Assembly: GCA_036925085.1 (NCBI GenBank)
Contig: JAUPFP010000017.1
Span: forward strand, 4,166,960-4,230,959
Direction: 5' to 3'
Length of the DNA: 64,000 nucleotides
Source: Brachycybe producta
Lineage: Eukaryota; Arthropoda; Diplopoda; Playtdesmida; Andrognathidae
Positions 9,180-19,418 of this stretch are shown in pieces (position 1 is the stretch's first letter; each line of letters begins with the position of its first letter). Both the position numbers and the translations under genes were made by a program. A model generated the notes under the pieces. The model was not told where the DNA came from, did no database searches, and saw nothing but the letters and a program-made list of their open reading frames with translations.

Positions 9180-10456
9180 TGAGGGCGGCGGTGAAAAGGG
9201 GCCCACCGCCCTTCACGAAGAAAATACCTTCGAAGAAGAGTAAGGTCTATTCCCCGGTCGAAGAAGATGCTCAGAAGACAGCATCTAAGAGCAACGAAAA
9301 AGATGTTCAGAAGACAGCATCTAAGAGCAACAAGAGCGATGTTCAGAAGTCAGCATCGAAGAGCTACAGCGGAGATGTCCAGAAAGAGACATCCACCCAA
9401 ATCAAGCGAGATGTTCAGCAAGCAACATTCACAAGTAACAAGAGAGATGTCTATCACGAAGTGTCCACAAACGTGCAGAAGAAACCGAAGACATCCAAGA
9501 GGGTTAGCGAGTATCACAAATACTTACCCGAACTCACGACCCCCGAGAACGATGGTAGCAGTGTCCAGTCCGAGGCACCCATCGCCAATCACCAGGCACT
9601 CAACCCAGAAGCTGAGCCCTGGTCCGAGGGAGACGTTCTAGCCCTCGACGAAGTAGAGGAATCCATCTGTGAGCAGCTCATTGCCCACACCGATGTGCCA
9701 CCAACTATTAAGGTGGGAAAAGAGGGTGGGGACGACACCAGCGAGGCAACAGGCACCGAAAAGAGGATTGCCACAAAGAGGCCAAAAGAGACGGTCGACT
9801 CAAGCGGAGTCCCGACCAAGCGCTTCGTCCCAAACACCGCTAAAGAGTGCAGAGCATGTTGTCGCCAAGCGATCCGCGACACATGGAGCGAGATAGTACA
9901 AGCTTGCTCACCAGAAGAAGTTGGAGACCGACTGCCAGGAGATAAAGCAGCAAAGGTCACCATGAAGGTCAACGGAGTGAACGTTCGGTTCCTCGCCGAC
10001 ACTGGTACCAACCACACCATAATCTCCGAACAGCTAGCTAGAGAATACGGTTTCGAGTATGCCCCGATCGCTGCGCCGCCGTTACTGAACGCGGTAGGGG
10101 GAAAACCGATTACAATTGTGGGCCAAATGTGGCCTACATTCGAGCTGAATGGCAAGCAGGCCAAACTTCGCTTGCTGGTCATTCGAGGACGTCGAGAAGC
10201 TCTACTTGGTAGAGATGTTGGATCAGCTTTCGATCTTGTTGTATCGATGAGCTCAAATAAGGTCTACGTAGCCAACAAGAAGGTCTACGAAAAGATCGAG
10301 GCCATGAGCCCCGATGACGTCATAGGGACAGACAACAAAGAAAACCCCGAGTGGTTTGCGTATGCTGTCAACGAGGAAGAGTCTTACTGTCAGAAGCAAG
10401 GGAAGAGTGGTTCTCAACCCTGGACAGTCAGCAAATATCGAAGTCACAGCCGGTAG
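9179..10456 (+). CDS. element A protease region of pol
   Basis: 425 codons from ATG 9179, whose first base is the last base of the upstream TAA. Residues about 28-100 are five to six degenerate repeats around DVQKTASKSN. A retropepsin domain follows: LADTGTNHTIISEQLA (the D-T-G catalytic triad) and the partner LLVIRGRREALLGRDVGSAF. The frame is lost near 10,405 and continues in another frame. The enzyme would be an aspartic protease that cuts Gag-Pol. Confidence 0.88.
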   Translation: MRAAVKRGPPPFTKKIPSKKSKVYSPVEEDAQKTASKSNEKDVQKTASKSNKSDVQKSASKSYSGDVQKETSTQIKRDVQQATFTSNKRDVYHEVSTNVQKKPKTSKRVSEYHKYLPELTTPENDGSSVQSEAPIANHQALNPEAEPWSEGDVLALDEVEESICEQLIAHTDVPPTIKVGKEGGDDTSEATGTEKRIATKRPKETVDSSGVPTKRFVPNTAKECRACCRQAIRDTWSEIVQACSPEEVGDRLPGDKAAKVTMKVNGVNVRFLADTGTNHTIISEQLAREYGFEYAPIAAPPLLNAVGGKPITIVGQMWPTFELNGKQAKLRLLVIRGRREALLGRDVGSAFDLVVSMSSNKVYVANKKVYEKIEAMSPDDVIGTDNKENPEWFAYAVNEEESYCQKQGKSGSQPWTVSKYRSHSR

Positions 10457-10985
10457 ACTGGTAGAGAACTTCGAGACAGTTTTGATGGAGACGGATGAGT
10501 CCCTCTGTCAAAAGAAGGGCATAGTATTGGCCGCAGGAGTGTTCCGAGGCACTGGATCATCTACTTTTCAAGTCCAGCTATTGAACACCACCCTAGAGGC
10601 AGTGGGTATTGGAGACCACGAAATAGTAGGCCATATAGAAGTGATGGATACCAGCCCGGACACCATCAATGCCCTCGAAGAAGGTCATTCCGCAAAGAGC
10701 CCGGAGAGAGACGTACAGCAGACTACGAACCCGGAAGAAAGCTTCAACGGAGCCATGCAACTTGGTCCCGAATTGACCGCGGAACAGAGAGAGGAGTTAC
10801 TAAGGTTACTCACTGAATCTAGAGACTCGTTTGCATTCTCATCAAACGAATTGGGTTCGACAAACCTTACGATGCACCGGATAGACACACAAAGACATCC
10901 GCCTGTTCGAGAGCCACTCAGGAGAGCTGGCGCCGGTGAAAGAGATCATAGACGAATCTATAACAAATGCGTCAAGCGGGAGTAA
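10405..10985 (+). pseudogene. element A PR-RT linker, frame-shifted
   Basis: After a frameshift at about 10,405 the protein continues VVLNPGQSANIEVTAGRLVE, through a region ending LTAEQREELLRLLTESRDSF and TMHRIDTQRHPPVREPL. The last part is the usual gypsy sequence just before RT motif 1. Two further frame changes at about 10,925 and 10,962 join it to the RT frame. Confidence 0.8.
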
Positions 10986-11738
10986 TTCGGCCATCGAAGT
11001 CTCCCTACGCGTCACCAATAGTACTGGTGAAGAAGAAGACAGGAGAGTACCGATTTTGTGTTGACTACAGGCGGCTCAACTCAATTACGAAAGTGGACAA
11101 CTACCCACTTCCGCGTATCGACGACGCTCTCGATTCATTAAGAGGAGCCCGTTTCTTTGCCACCTTGGATATGAAACACGGCTATTGGCAGGTGGAAGTG
11201 GCCGATGAGGACATAGAGAAGACAGCCTTCACGTCCCATCGAGGTCTCTTTGAGTTTACGAGAATGCCATTCGGGCTAAACAATGCCCCAGCCACCTTGC
11301 AGCGTGCCCTCGATATCTTACTCGCGGGGCACAAATGGGAAACGTGCCTAGTATATCTGGACGACATTATCGTTTTTGGCCGCACGTTCGAGGAATTTTT
11401 GGAAAGATTAAAGACAGTCTTGGGACTACTGAGAGAGGCCAATCTCAAACTCAACCCCAAGAAATGCTTCTTTGGACATAAAGAAGTAAATTATCTGGGA
11501 CATTTAATCACGCCAGAGGGTGTGCTCCCGGATCCAGCTAAAGTGGAAGCATTAGAACACTTTCCACGGCCAGAGAATCCTACGGCCGTAAGAAGCTTCC
11601 TAGGCCTAGCAGGGTATTATAGACGACATATCCCTCGCTTTGCAATGATTTCCAAGCCGTTAACAGAATTAACGAAGAAAGAGGCTGAATTTATATGGAC
11701 AGTGGAATGCGAGGACGCATACCTAGAGCTCAAGAGGA
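10967..11738 (+). CDS. element A reverse transcriptase
   Basis: The RT domain is clear: MRQAGVIRPSKSPYASPIVL, EYRFCVDYRRLNSIT, DNYPLPRIDDAL, FFATLDMKHGYWQ (first catalytic Asp), RMPFGLNNAPATLQR, CLVYLDDIIVFG (YLDD catalytic box), NYLGHLITPEGV and RSFLGLAGYYRRHIP. The open frame ends at 11809, but homology moves to another frame at about 11,738, before RNase H. The protein is Ty3/gypsy type. All catalytic residues are present, so inactivation is by frameshift only. Confidence 0.93.
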
Positions 11739-14397
11739 GACAATCGTGTCCGTCTTTGATCCGACGGCAGAGATCTTTATGCACACCGATGCATGCGGAT
11801 ATGGGGTAGGCGTAATGTTGTATCAACGACCTATAGGAGAGAAAAAAAAGGAAATCATAGGCAGCGCTTCGAGAGTTCTTCGTGGCACAGAGTTAAACTA
11901 CAGCGTAACCGACAAAGAATGCCTAGCGGTAGTGTACGGAGTCACCAAGTTTCGACCCTACATCTTTAATAAGCACTTCACGGTTGTAACAGACCATCAC
12001 GCGCTCGGTTACATGCGCACAGCGCCAAAACTACAAGGTCGACTAGGAAGATGGCAACTCTTAATGCAAGAGTATAACTACACCATACAGTATAAAGAGG
12101 GAAAGTTACACGTGGAAGCAGATTGTCTCTCACGGTACCCAGTCGACGTTCCTTGTAATTGGAAGGCGAAGCCAGAAGAACTGGATCTGGACGATTCGGT
12201 CATCTTCCACGTCACCCAACCATGGGACTGGAAAGATGAACAGAGAGAGGACCCAGAGTTAAACGTGATTTACAATACGTTACGAGAGGATCCCGACTGT
12301 GCATACGGAAAGCTATTCTGCATCGTCGGTGGTAAACTATTTGCTTGTGTTTATCATGGCAGCTCCGTTCCTAAGTTCGTGAACGTAGTGCCTAAGCAGT
12401 TGATAGTGCCAGTCCTGAATCTATGCCATGACGATCCTGAGGCCGGTCACGAAGGTCAGACGAAGACCTGGGAACGTGTCCGGAGGAAATTCTATTGGGA
12501 CACAATGAAAACGGATACAGTAGACTATGTGAGATCGTGTCCGGTGTGTCAGGTGAACAAAAAGGGGAATGACACTCCAGAAGGCCTTCTTCAGGAGATG
12601 CCCACAGGAGAGCCGTGCGAGAACTGGGAAATGGACTTTATCGGTCCCCTTGTTTCTTCCACGGGTGGTGTGGAGTTTATCATACTAGCAGTTGACTACG
12701 CCACAAGGTTCTGCATCGCGAAAGCCACTAAAACCCAAACAGCAAGAGTAGTACAAAATTTCATGAAAATAGAGCTGTTTGCGGTCGCGACGCCGAAGAT
12801 TTTGATCACCGATCGAGGGACTCCCTTCACAGCGGAATCCACACAGGAATTTCTAGCCCAATTCGATATCCAACATCGAAGGACAACAGCATACCATCCG
12901 CAGACAGACGGATTAGCAGAGAGAACCAACCAGACGATAATGCAGACGGTAAAGAAATACCTCACACCTGGTAAAAATCAGAAAGATTGGGCAAGTCATC
13001 TAGACGATGCAGTGAGTTCTTACAATAACTCAGTCCATGGTTCTACCAAGTTCACGCCATACCGGCTCATGTATGGTAGAGAAAAACGTACCAAAGTAGA
13101 CAACAAGGTGCCAGAGTGCCCCGTTTTCCCGGTCGAAAAGGAGGAAGAGACTCCTCAAGATTTCCTTCGTCGTAGAGACCAACGGTTAGCGAACTGGAAT
13201 CTGCAACGAGCCCATCAGAGAAGGAAAAAGTACTTCGACCAGCATCATCGAGCTCCACACGAGTACAAAGTCGGTGATAAAGTAATGGTTAGAGATATGA
13301 GAGTTAGGCCTGGACAGTCTAAGAAATTGTTATCCGCATGGAGATTAGGCTACACGATTGTCGAAAAGTTATCCGACAATGTGTTTCTCCTAGGATTCCA
13401 AAACCATCACGGGAAATACGTTAAGGACTCCGTAAACGTAGCTAACATAAAGCCACAAGTAGAGTCCCACCTGAGGACAGGTGATAGAGAAAAAGAAAGG
13501 GGGGGAGATAACGAGACAGACGTCATCGCGTACCTAGACTCCCAAGGAACACTTCCTAATCTGCCAAGAGATGAAGACAGCCTCGAAAGCAGAACCCCAA
13601 ACGAGGGACTCTGGATCGAATTGGAAGAATCCGAAATTACACCAGAAAAAGCACCAGAAGAAGTAGCCAACGTCATAGAGATAGAGAGAAGCATAGTAAA
13701 CGCAGTGCCCTTACCTGCAGTGGCAATCCATAGAGATGTCAACCCGTTATTCGGAGAGAATTACGACGATGACGACGATTTCATAGGCTACATAAGTGAA
13801 TTGGAGGCAGACGACGCTAACGAAATAGAAATTCGAGCAAAGAGAAAAATAATGCCTCCAAAAGAAATAATTGGCATCCAAGAAGAGACAAAAGCAGTCC
13901 CAGAACAAGTAAAAACTCACCCAGTAGAGAGAAGAACGCCAAAACTCGCACAGAAACTGAATAAGTTTCAGTTAAACATCAGAAAAACGAAGAAACCACA
14001 AGTCCACGTGGTTAAAGAGAAGAGAGATACTCAAAGAGACATAGTGGCGCCACCAAACAATAGATGGGACGTCCCAGGCAAAGATAAGAAAGGTCAACCA
14101 CCTCTTAGAGTCAACCAAAACAAAGCAGACGACAGAGTCAAGAAAAAAACTGTGATACTGACTTACAAAACTCATCAATATGGGTGTGGTCATCGGTCAT
14201 CTAGTTCCATCTCCAGGAGCGGGGGTGCTGTCAGAACAAAGAAATTTGAGCCGAAAGGGAAACTTTCCCTAACAAGTTTTTCATTCTTTGTTCTCTACAT
14301 TGTATTACTGCTCATACTAGCGTTCGTGACATCGGGTCAACAAGTCGTTTTGTTTTTAGTCAAATTTATTTTTTCGTCGTTTAAGAGAGAAGTTTAA
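11738..14397 (+). CDS. element A RNase H - integrase with C-terminal hydrophobic tail
   Basis: Part of a 900-codon frame opening at 11695. RNase H: IFMHTDACGYGVGVML, TDKECLAVVYGVTKF, VTDHHALGYM. Integrase: an HHCC zinc domain ending SCPVCQVNK, the catalytic core WEMDFIGPL, ILITDRGTPF and YHPQTDGLAERTNQ (D,D,E), and a C-terminal GPY/F-like module around VGDKVMVRDMRVRPG. A charged low-complexity tail of about 270 residues follows. The last 45 residues hold two hydrophobic segments, FSFFVLYIVLLLILAFV and QQVVLFLVKFIFSSF, predicted as a membrane hairpin. That is unusual for a Pol C-terminus. Confidence 0.92.
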
Positions 14398-14621
14398 AGT
14401 TTTCTTCAAAGATTATTGTTTTTTTTATCCTTTACGGAACAATTTTATCGTGTGAAGTTTCGCGTTGGGTTTTTAAATTTGCCGGTAACTTCCAAAAAGT
14501 CTTTAAGAGCGTGCTCGCGAGTGTCACCTCATCAAAGAAAGAGAGGCGTCGGCCATCTTCCCAAAGAAGGACAGTAAGTGACACTAACTTTTCAAGCTTT
14601 TCTTCGTTTGCAAGTGTCAAG

Positions 14622-15443
14622 ATGAACCAGCGTGGGCAAATGCGCACGAGGGCTGCCTGGCGAGGTCGCCACCATGGGGCATGGTCGAGGATGTTCTGGA
14701 CCGACGAAGGCGAGGAAGGGGTGGAAACGGTACCCCCTGTGGAGGCCCCTCGAGTAGAAGAAGTGGCCAGAGAAGAGGGGACTCCGGGCAATTTGCCTGA
14801 GGTCCTGAGACCCTCGGTGAAGGAGGAAGCCGAAGAAGTGAGGGAAGGGGAGGGACCCCTAGACCTCACCATTCCAAAGGGGGAAGAGCCGCTGGACCTG
14901 AGTGGTCCGAGAAGAGAAGAGCTGGAGTTCCTGCCACTGCCAGCTACGGAGCTCCTGGAAGGGACAGGTCAGCCGGCGGAAATAGACGCTCCGCTGTCCC
15001 CGAGAGCAGCGGAGGAATTGCCAGTCCTCCTCCCTGAGGCAGTAGGGCCGGAGTTCATCCGACCGGCCCTAATTAAAGTCTCTGTTGGTCAACAGCCAAG
15101 GCCACCATCCCCATCGGATTTGATCGATCTGGCCAAGGAGGCCGAAGCAAAGGGACAGAGGAAGCGCCGATCACCAGCGCTGATCCGATTTTCAGACGAC
15201 GAGAGCAGCAGCCCCGAGAGTGGGGAACTTAGAGAGTCGGAGCCAGAGGTCCAGGGGCATCGAGAGTTGGCCAATATCGGGCCCTCCCCTGTTCCTCTGG
15301 CGCAACCAAGGGGCGGAGAGGCGGTCATCCCGGTCGAGAGTTTTGTCGACCTGGTCGACACCATGGGGATGCCCTACCGTACACTAGAGACCCCCTTCGA
15401 ACAGCGGAAGTTCGAAGCCCGCCCGCATTGCGGGGCGATATGA
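14622..15443 (+). CDS. element A accessory protein, N-terminal part
   Basis: ATG 14622 (context CAAGATG) opens 273 codons; the frame is open back to 14511. The protein starts Arg-rich (RTRAAWRGRHHGAW), then becomes acidic and Pro/Glu-rich. It carries GPLDLTIP (14856-14870) and EPLDLSGP (14889-14903), which match the PxDLS-type CtBP-binding motif. No fold is recognised. A frameshift near 15,430 joins it to the next piece (GRYELWELDLRNF in frame 1). The position after pol and before the 3' LTR matches the 725-codon frame of element B3, which also begins with an Arg/Gly-rich then acidic stretch. Confidence 0.72.
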   Translation: MNQRGQMRTRAAWRGRHHGAWSRMFWTDEGEEGVETVPPVEAPRVEEVAREEGTPGNLPEVLRPSVKEEAEEVREGEGPLDLTIPKGEEPLDLSGPRREELEFLPLPATELLEGTGQPAEIDAPLSPRAAEELPVLLPEAVGPEFIRPALIKVSVGQQPRPPSPSDLIDLAKEAEAKGQRKRRSPALIRFSDDESSSPESGELRESEPEVQGHRELANIGPSPVPLAQPRGGEAVIPVESFVDLVDTMGMPYRTLETPFEQRKFEARPHCGAI

Positions 15444-16062
15444 GTTGTGGGAGCTAGACCTCCGCAACTTCGTCTACAACGGCCCCACAGAGAGGGTAGT
15501 CTTCGTAGACCTCGGGGCCATGGAGGACCCACCGGAGCCGTTCCCGAGAGTTCACCAGGTCGGGGCTTGGATCCCCGAAGAATTGACGAAAGGCCTCCAG
15601 CGTTGGTGTAACCGGGCCGAGCCCTGGGTGCTGCCACCAACCCAGAAGCATTCCCGAGGGCACCTGTCACGCCTTCGACATCTCGTGCGGTGGTTCGTAC
15701 ACCGTGTGCCCCAGGGGCGCATCAGGGTAGTAGAGTTCCGCCAAGTCGGGCCAGATGGGCGGCAGCGATCGCTCGAAGAACTCGTCGAGCTCGCATACCA
15801 GTCGGCCCAGAACCCTCAGCGGGCTGTCATGAGCCTAGGGGCACGGGCGAAAGGGTCGCCCGTTCTGAGGGTTACTACCACCGAGACCACGAGAGAAGTG
15901 GTCGTGGGAAGCCAGGGGCAGCCAATTGCGGGCCCATCAGGGGCCAGCACCAAAAGGTCCAGGGAGACGAGGCCTGAGTCAAGACGACGCCACCCCAGAG
16001 TAGCCTTCCCGAAGAAAGGGAGGCACCATGGACCCTCCCCGACGAGAAGTCGCCGAGACTGA
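15444..16062 (+). CDS. element A accessory protein, middle part
   Basis: About 205 codons reading WELDLRNFVYNGPTERVVF, then a mixed helical region with RSLEELVELAYQSAQNPQR and SLGARAKGSPVLR, and a basic tail ending PTRSRRD before TGA 16060-16062. The frame continues directly after the stop with LTERLEEFRQRAKVRP, so the stop is probably a mutation. The segment with LGARAKGS resembles LLQDVMRQGGDPMEALGRAP in B3's protein. Confidence 0.65.
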
Positions 16063-16761
16063 CTGACAGAACGTCTCGAGGAATTTCGGCAGCGAGCAAA
16101 GGTGCGGCCAACACCACCACCCATCGAGGAGATCCGCCGAACGCGCCGGGCCGACCGGGTCTACCTCCAGGCCAGCTGGGAACGGTCTAGGTACCCTAGA
16201 GGGAGAGGCCCTAGCCTCCTAAACAGCCTGTGCATCGACTGGTACGTCGACCGTGCCCCCGGACCAGCACAGTATCTCGTCTGTTACGATTTGAGAGGGC
16301 CGAGACAGCAAGTACCACGGAAGTCATGGTACTACGATTTCGTCGTTGGGTTGGCAGAAGACGACCGAGCCGCCCTGGCCCACATCACGCTCCCCGACAC
16401 GTGCCGGGTAGTCTACCCCCAGGGCCATTGGGACCGCGAGGGCTTAGGGAGAGATGTCGATGAATTCCTCGCCGGAGTAATGGGTCGACGTTTGAGGGTC
16501 CGATATCAGCCCCTCTCCGTCATCGGAGATTTCAGAAGCGCGATGGCCCTCATCTTCGACGAGGTTACCTGCACCCTGGCCGGTGAAACGCCCTTTAGAG
16601 TTTTGAGAGGAGCTAAGCTGGCCGCAGAACGGATCTTGGAGGACATTTACACGTCCTCCGCCAGCCCGACCAGCGGCAGAATCGATGTCCGCGATTTAGA
16701 TTGTCTCCTCGGCAGCGTCGACTCATATTTGTGGAGCTGGAGGCCGGAGAGAAGGGAGTGA
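16063..16761 (+). CDS. element A accessory protein, C-terminal domain
   Basis: Same frame as the middle part, immediately after one TGA. It encodes SLLNSLCIDWYVDRAPGPAQ, YYDFVVGLAEDDRAALAHIT, LPDTCRVV, DEFLAGVMGRRLRV and AMALIFDEVTCTL, ending RDLDCLLGSVDSYLWSWRPE. By eye the order of LLN..W, YLV, VVGL, P..R(V/I)V and (A/V)L(I/W)(F/D)D matches the C-terminal 180 residues of the B3 accessory protein. Family unknown. Together the three pieces make about 750 codons against 725 in B3. Confidence 0.68.
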   Translation: MTERLEEFRQRAKVRPTPPPIEEIRRTRRADRVYLQASWERSRYPRGRGPSLLNSLCIDWYVDRAPGPAQYLVCYDLRGPRQQVPRKSWYYDFVVGLAEDDRAALAHITLPDTCRVVYPQGHWDREGLGRDVDEFLAGVMGRRLRVRYQPLSVIGDFRSAMALIFDEVTCTLAGETPFRVLRGAKLAAERILEDIYTSSASPTSGRIDVRDLDCLLGSVDSYLWSWRPERRE

Positions 16762-17949
16762 GCGCAAGAGAGAGTGAGGGTCTAGACCCGCCAACTTGGC
16801 AAGTCTAGCCCTCCGGGTCAGTGCAATAGTGTGCTTCGCATTCAAGAGTTCCAACGAGTTTACATCACGGTTCAACCGTAATAGTCAAAGAGGAAAAAGA
16901 GCGAAGGGCACTAGACCAGCCAACTTGGCACGTCTAGTCCCGAAGTGCCAGTGTGTGAGAAGTGTTTTTCGCGTTCAGAAGCCCCTTCGGGACTACTTCG
17001 CATTTTTCCGAAGGTGAAACTCTTCTTTAATGGATTGTGAGATACACCGATCACCAGCGAGCACCAGTGAGTTAAAAGAGAACATTCTCATCGAGAGAAC
17101 ATTCTCATCGAGAGAACATTTTAATTTTAAGTTCTTCTTAATTTTAAGTTCCTTTTCGAGCATGCGTAATAAAAGAGAATCCCTTCGTGGATCCGCATGA
17201 AAAGAGGTAGAGTTCGTTACCTCTTAAGAGATCTTAAGAGATTAAAAATTTAGTATTTTTTTATCAAGTGCCAAAAATTTTATGTAGAACTGAAATTTTT
17301 GTTAAAGAGTGTTTTAATATTTTAGTAATATTATTTTTGAGTCTTGAGGACATCGGTCCCAAGAAAAAATTAGTTCTTAGAAAGTTCGTTTAGTACGCAG
17401 TTAATATTTTAATAATATTTTTTTTTAAGAGTTTTCAGAGAAAGAGTTCTTCTTTCGAGAAGTTTAGTTTTGTATTTTTATACATGTAATAATATTTTTG
17501 TAATATTTTTATAAGTCGATATGCTAATAATACTCATAAAGAGTCTTGTATTATTTTTATATTTTAGTTTACAGCTTAAGCCAAAGAGGTGGCATAGTCC
17601 AATAGTAGGGACCAGTAGAGTCCATAGAATCATGCAAAATTAAGTATTTTGTTTTCGTTTTATTTCGTTTGTATAAATATAACGTTTTAGGCTTAACCAA
17701 GCGGTGTTCAGTGAGCTCTGTGTAGCTCCGCCGCATAGTCAGAATCAGTCGTATTCTAGTTAACGATCAAAATTAAGTATTTTGTTTTATTTTCGTTTTA
17801 AGAGTTTTGTTTCTATCATTTGTTGTAATGATTGGAAACACACACAAGTCTCACGTGTACGTTCCGAGGTCCCATAGGCAGAGGAAGGCTAAGGGAAAGG
17901 GGGTTTAAAAAAGTCAAAATTTAGAGGCCCAGGCACGTGCCTCCTTCAA
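16762..17949. other. element A 3' non-coding region
   Basis: No gene seen. It contains a diverged tandem duplication (CCAACTTGGCAAGTCTAG near 16,790 and CCAACTTGGCACGTCTAG near 16,921), a 17-bp triplicate GAGAACATTCTCATCGA near 17,083-17,120, and a repeated AATTAAGTATTTTGTTTT (about 17,640 and 17,770). The rest is A/T-rich. Confidence 0.6.
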
Positions 17950-17961
17950 AGAAGGGGGGTG
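17948..17961 (+). other. element A polypurine tract
   Basis: AAAGAAGGGGGG directly before the 3' LTR, the expected second-strand primer of an LTR retrotransposon. Confidence 0.8.
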
Positions 17962-18879
17962 TGTGACACCCTGTAGAAACAGAAGGTGAAACACTTCAGT
18001 CAAAATTCAGTCTTGACAGTAAGGCACCGCTTGGTGCACAGATGTTCGGACATGGGTGGCCCGAATTCTAGAGAATTCGTGGAACCAAGTCCGACCGTGA
18101 GAAAATTGGAAATAAGTTCCAAGAATATTTCTGATTATGATTTAATAACACCGGCCCAGGGCAATGATTGGCCCAGTTGGTCAATCATTACGCCCTCAGG
18201 TGACAGTTGCCCCTCCCAGGAGACCGGACAAGTGAGCCTGAGACTTGAGTGTGAGGACAGTCAGAGTTTAGACACTGAATAGGACAGTCAGTCTTCAGAG
18301 TTCCAGGAGTGAACTTCTAACAGAGTTTAGAAAAAAGACAAGTAAGTCTTGTTCTAGACAGTAGTTCTAGAAGAGTGTAAAGATCTGACTTAGAGAATAA
18401 TATTATGTAAAAGTAATAACAATTATGTAATGAAGAGCAAGTAAAGAGTTATATTCAAAATACATAAACCAGTGTCAGTGTATGTGTATTTTGGACTGTA
18501 TTGAGTTCCTGTACTCCTAAAATAGAGGAGTATCCAGCAGAAAGTACTCAGACACAGCCTGAGTCCCTCTGCCTGGAGCCTCCAGCAACTCAACGAATAG
18601 GACTAGAGTTTCTTCGGCATCGTCACGCCTATACCAAAGATCCCTAGGAAAGACGGTCTTTTTGTGGGCCGTGCCAGGCGAGGCAAGTAAATGTCGCGCC
18701 CAGTGAACCCAACCCCCAGAGGTTCAATGGCAATAGAGGCTGGTCCGCAGCAGTCGACAACAGTCGACCCCGGCACCACGGATTCTGCAGAGGGAACAAC
18801 GTCGTCAACGAGGACGAAGTTCCTCACGCATCGTCGATAATGGAGCCAAAGGTACGAGAGGTGGGCCAGTCATGTTACA
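17962..18879 (+). repeat. element A 3' LTR
   Basis: Starts TGTGACACCC, ends CATGTTACA, followed by TTAT. Near-identical to 6898-7817. A 2-bp deletion after TCGACAACAG would break the gag reading frame carried in the LTR. Confidence 0.92.
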
Positions 18880-19418
18880 TTATATTTGAAAATAACTGAA
18901 TAAATTAAGCGAGTGATTCGGAATCACTTGCTTAATTTATTCAATTATCAATTATTTTTGAAAATGCAACGACTTTCATTTTGTTTTTTGCGCCCCCAAA
19001 CTTCCTGCGCCCCCCCCCCCCCGCAGTTGCGGGTCTGGTGGGTCCCTAGCTACGCCACTGCCCGCCCTTCCCATGAATATTTACTAGTGCAACTATGTAG
19101 TTTTTAAAAGTAAATATTAAATGAAAGTCGATTTATTTTCGAAAATAAATCGACTTTCATTTTGTTTTTTGCGCCCCCAAACCTGCTGCGCCCCCACGCA
19201 GTTGCGGGTCCTGCGGGTGCCTAGCTACGCCAGTGCATGTATGTGAAGGCAGTGGGAGAGAGGGGAGAAAGAAACGTCCTTCATTGAGTGACTTTCAGTA
19301 TTTGAATAAAATAGTTGAACTAGAATGTCCCGTCATGTATGACGGATTACCCGCGTCATTTATGAGGGGTTACCCACGTCATTTTTGACGGGTTACCCCA
19401 CTAGTTATATATATAATA

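Larger units (their letters stand above)
6898..18879 (+). mobile_element. full-length gypsy LTR retrotransposon, element A (TSD TTAT)
   Basis: A complete element: 5' LTR 6898-7817, gag, protease, RT, RNase H, integrase, a three-piece accessory frame, polypurine tract and 3' LTR 17962-18879. TTAT lies on both sides (6894-6897 and 18880-18883). The domain order PR-RT-RH-IN defines Ty3/gypsy. The frames carry a few frameshifts and one stop, and the LTRs differ at only a handful of positions plus a 2-bp indel, so it is fairly young but defective. It sits inside the hAT-like element and is antisense to the DOCK gene. Confidence 0.93.
6378..19235. mobile_element. hAT-like element with TSD CATGTATG, containing gypsy A
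   Basis: Left end CAGTGGCGTAGCTAGG at 6378; right end CCTAGCTACGCCAGTG at 19235. Both are flanked by the perfect 8-bp direct repeat CATGTATG (6370-6377 and 19236-19243). CAG-type inverted ends with 8-bp duplications are typical of hAT. Sequence outside the inserted gypsy is non-coding, with C-rich runs and foldback stretches; a second right-end-like CCTAGCTACGCCACTG ends at 19058. No transposase is seen, so it is non-autonomous. Confidence 0.75.
6316..19404 (+). mobile_element. Helitron copy 2, split by a 12.9-kb nested insertion
   Basis: The 5' part (about 6316-6369, with the family sequence CGCTGTACAAACAAGGACA) is interrupted by the hAT-like element. The Helitron resumes at 19244 and ends with the family hairpin region and CCCCACTAG at 19401-19404, followed by T. 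The terminal region holds three imperfect copies of the GTCATTTATGACGGGTTACC motif. The exact 5' TC is uncertain. Confidence 0.6.
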
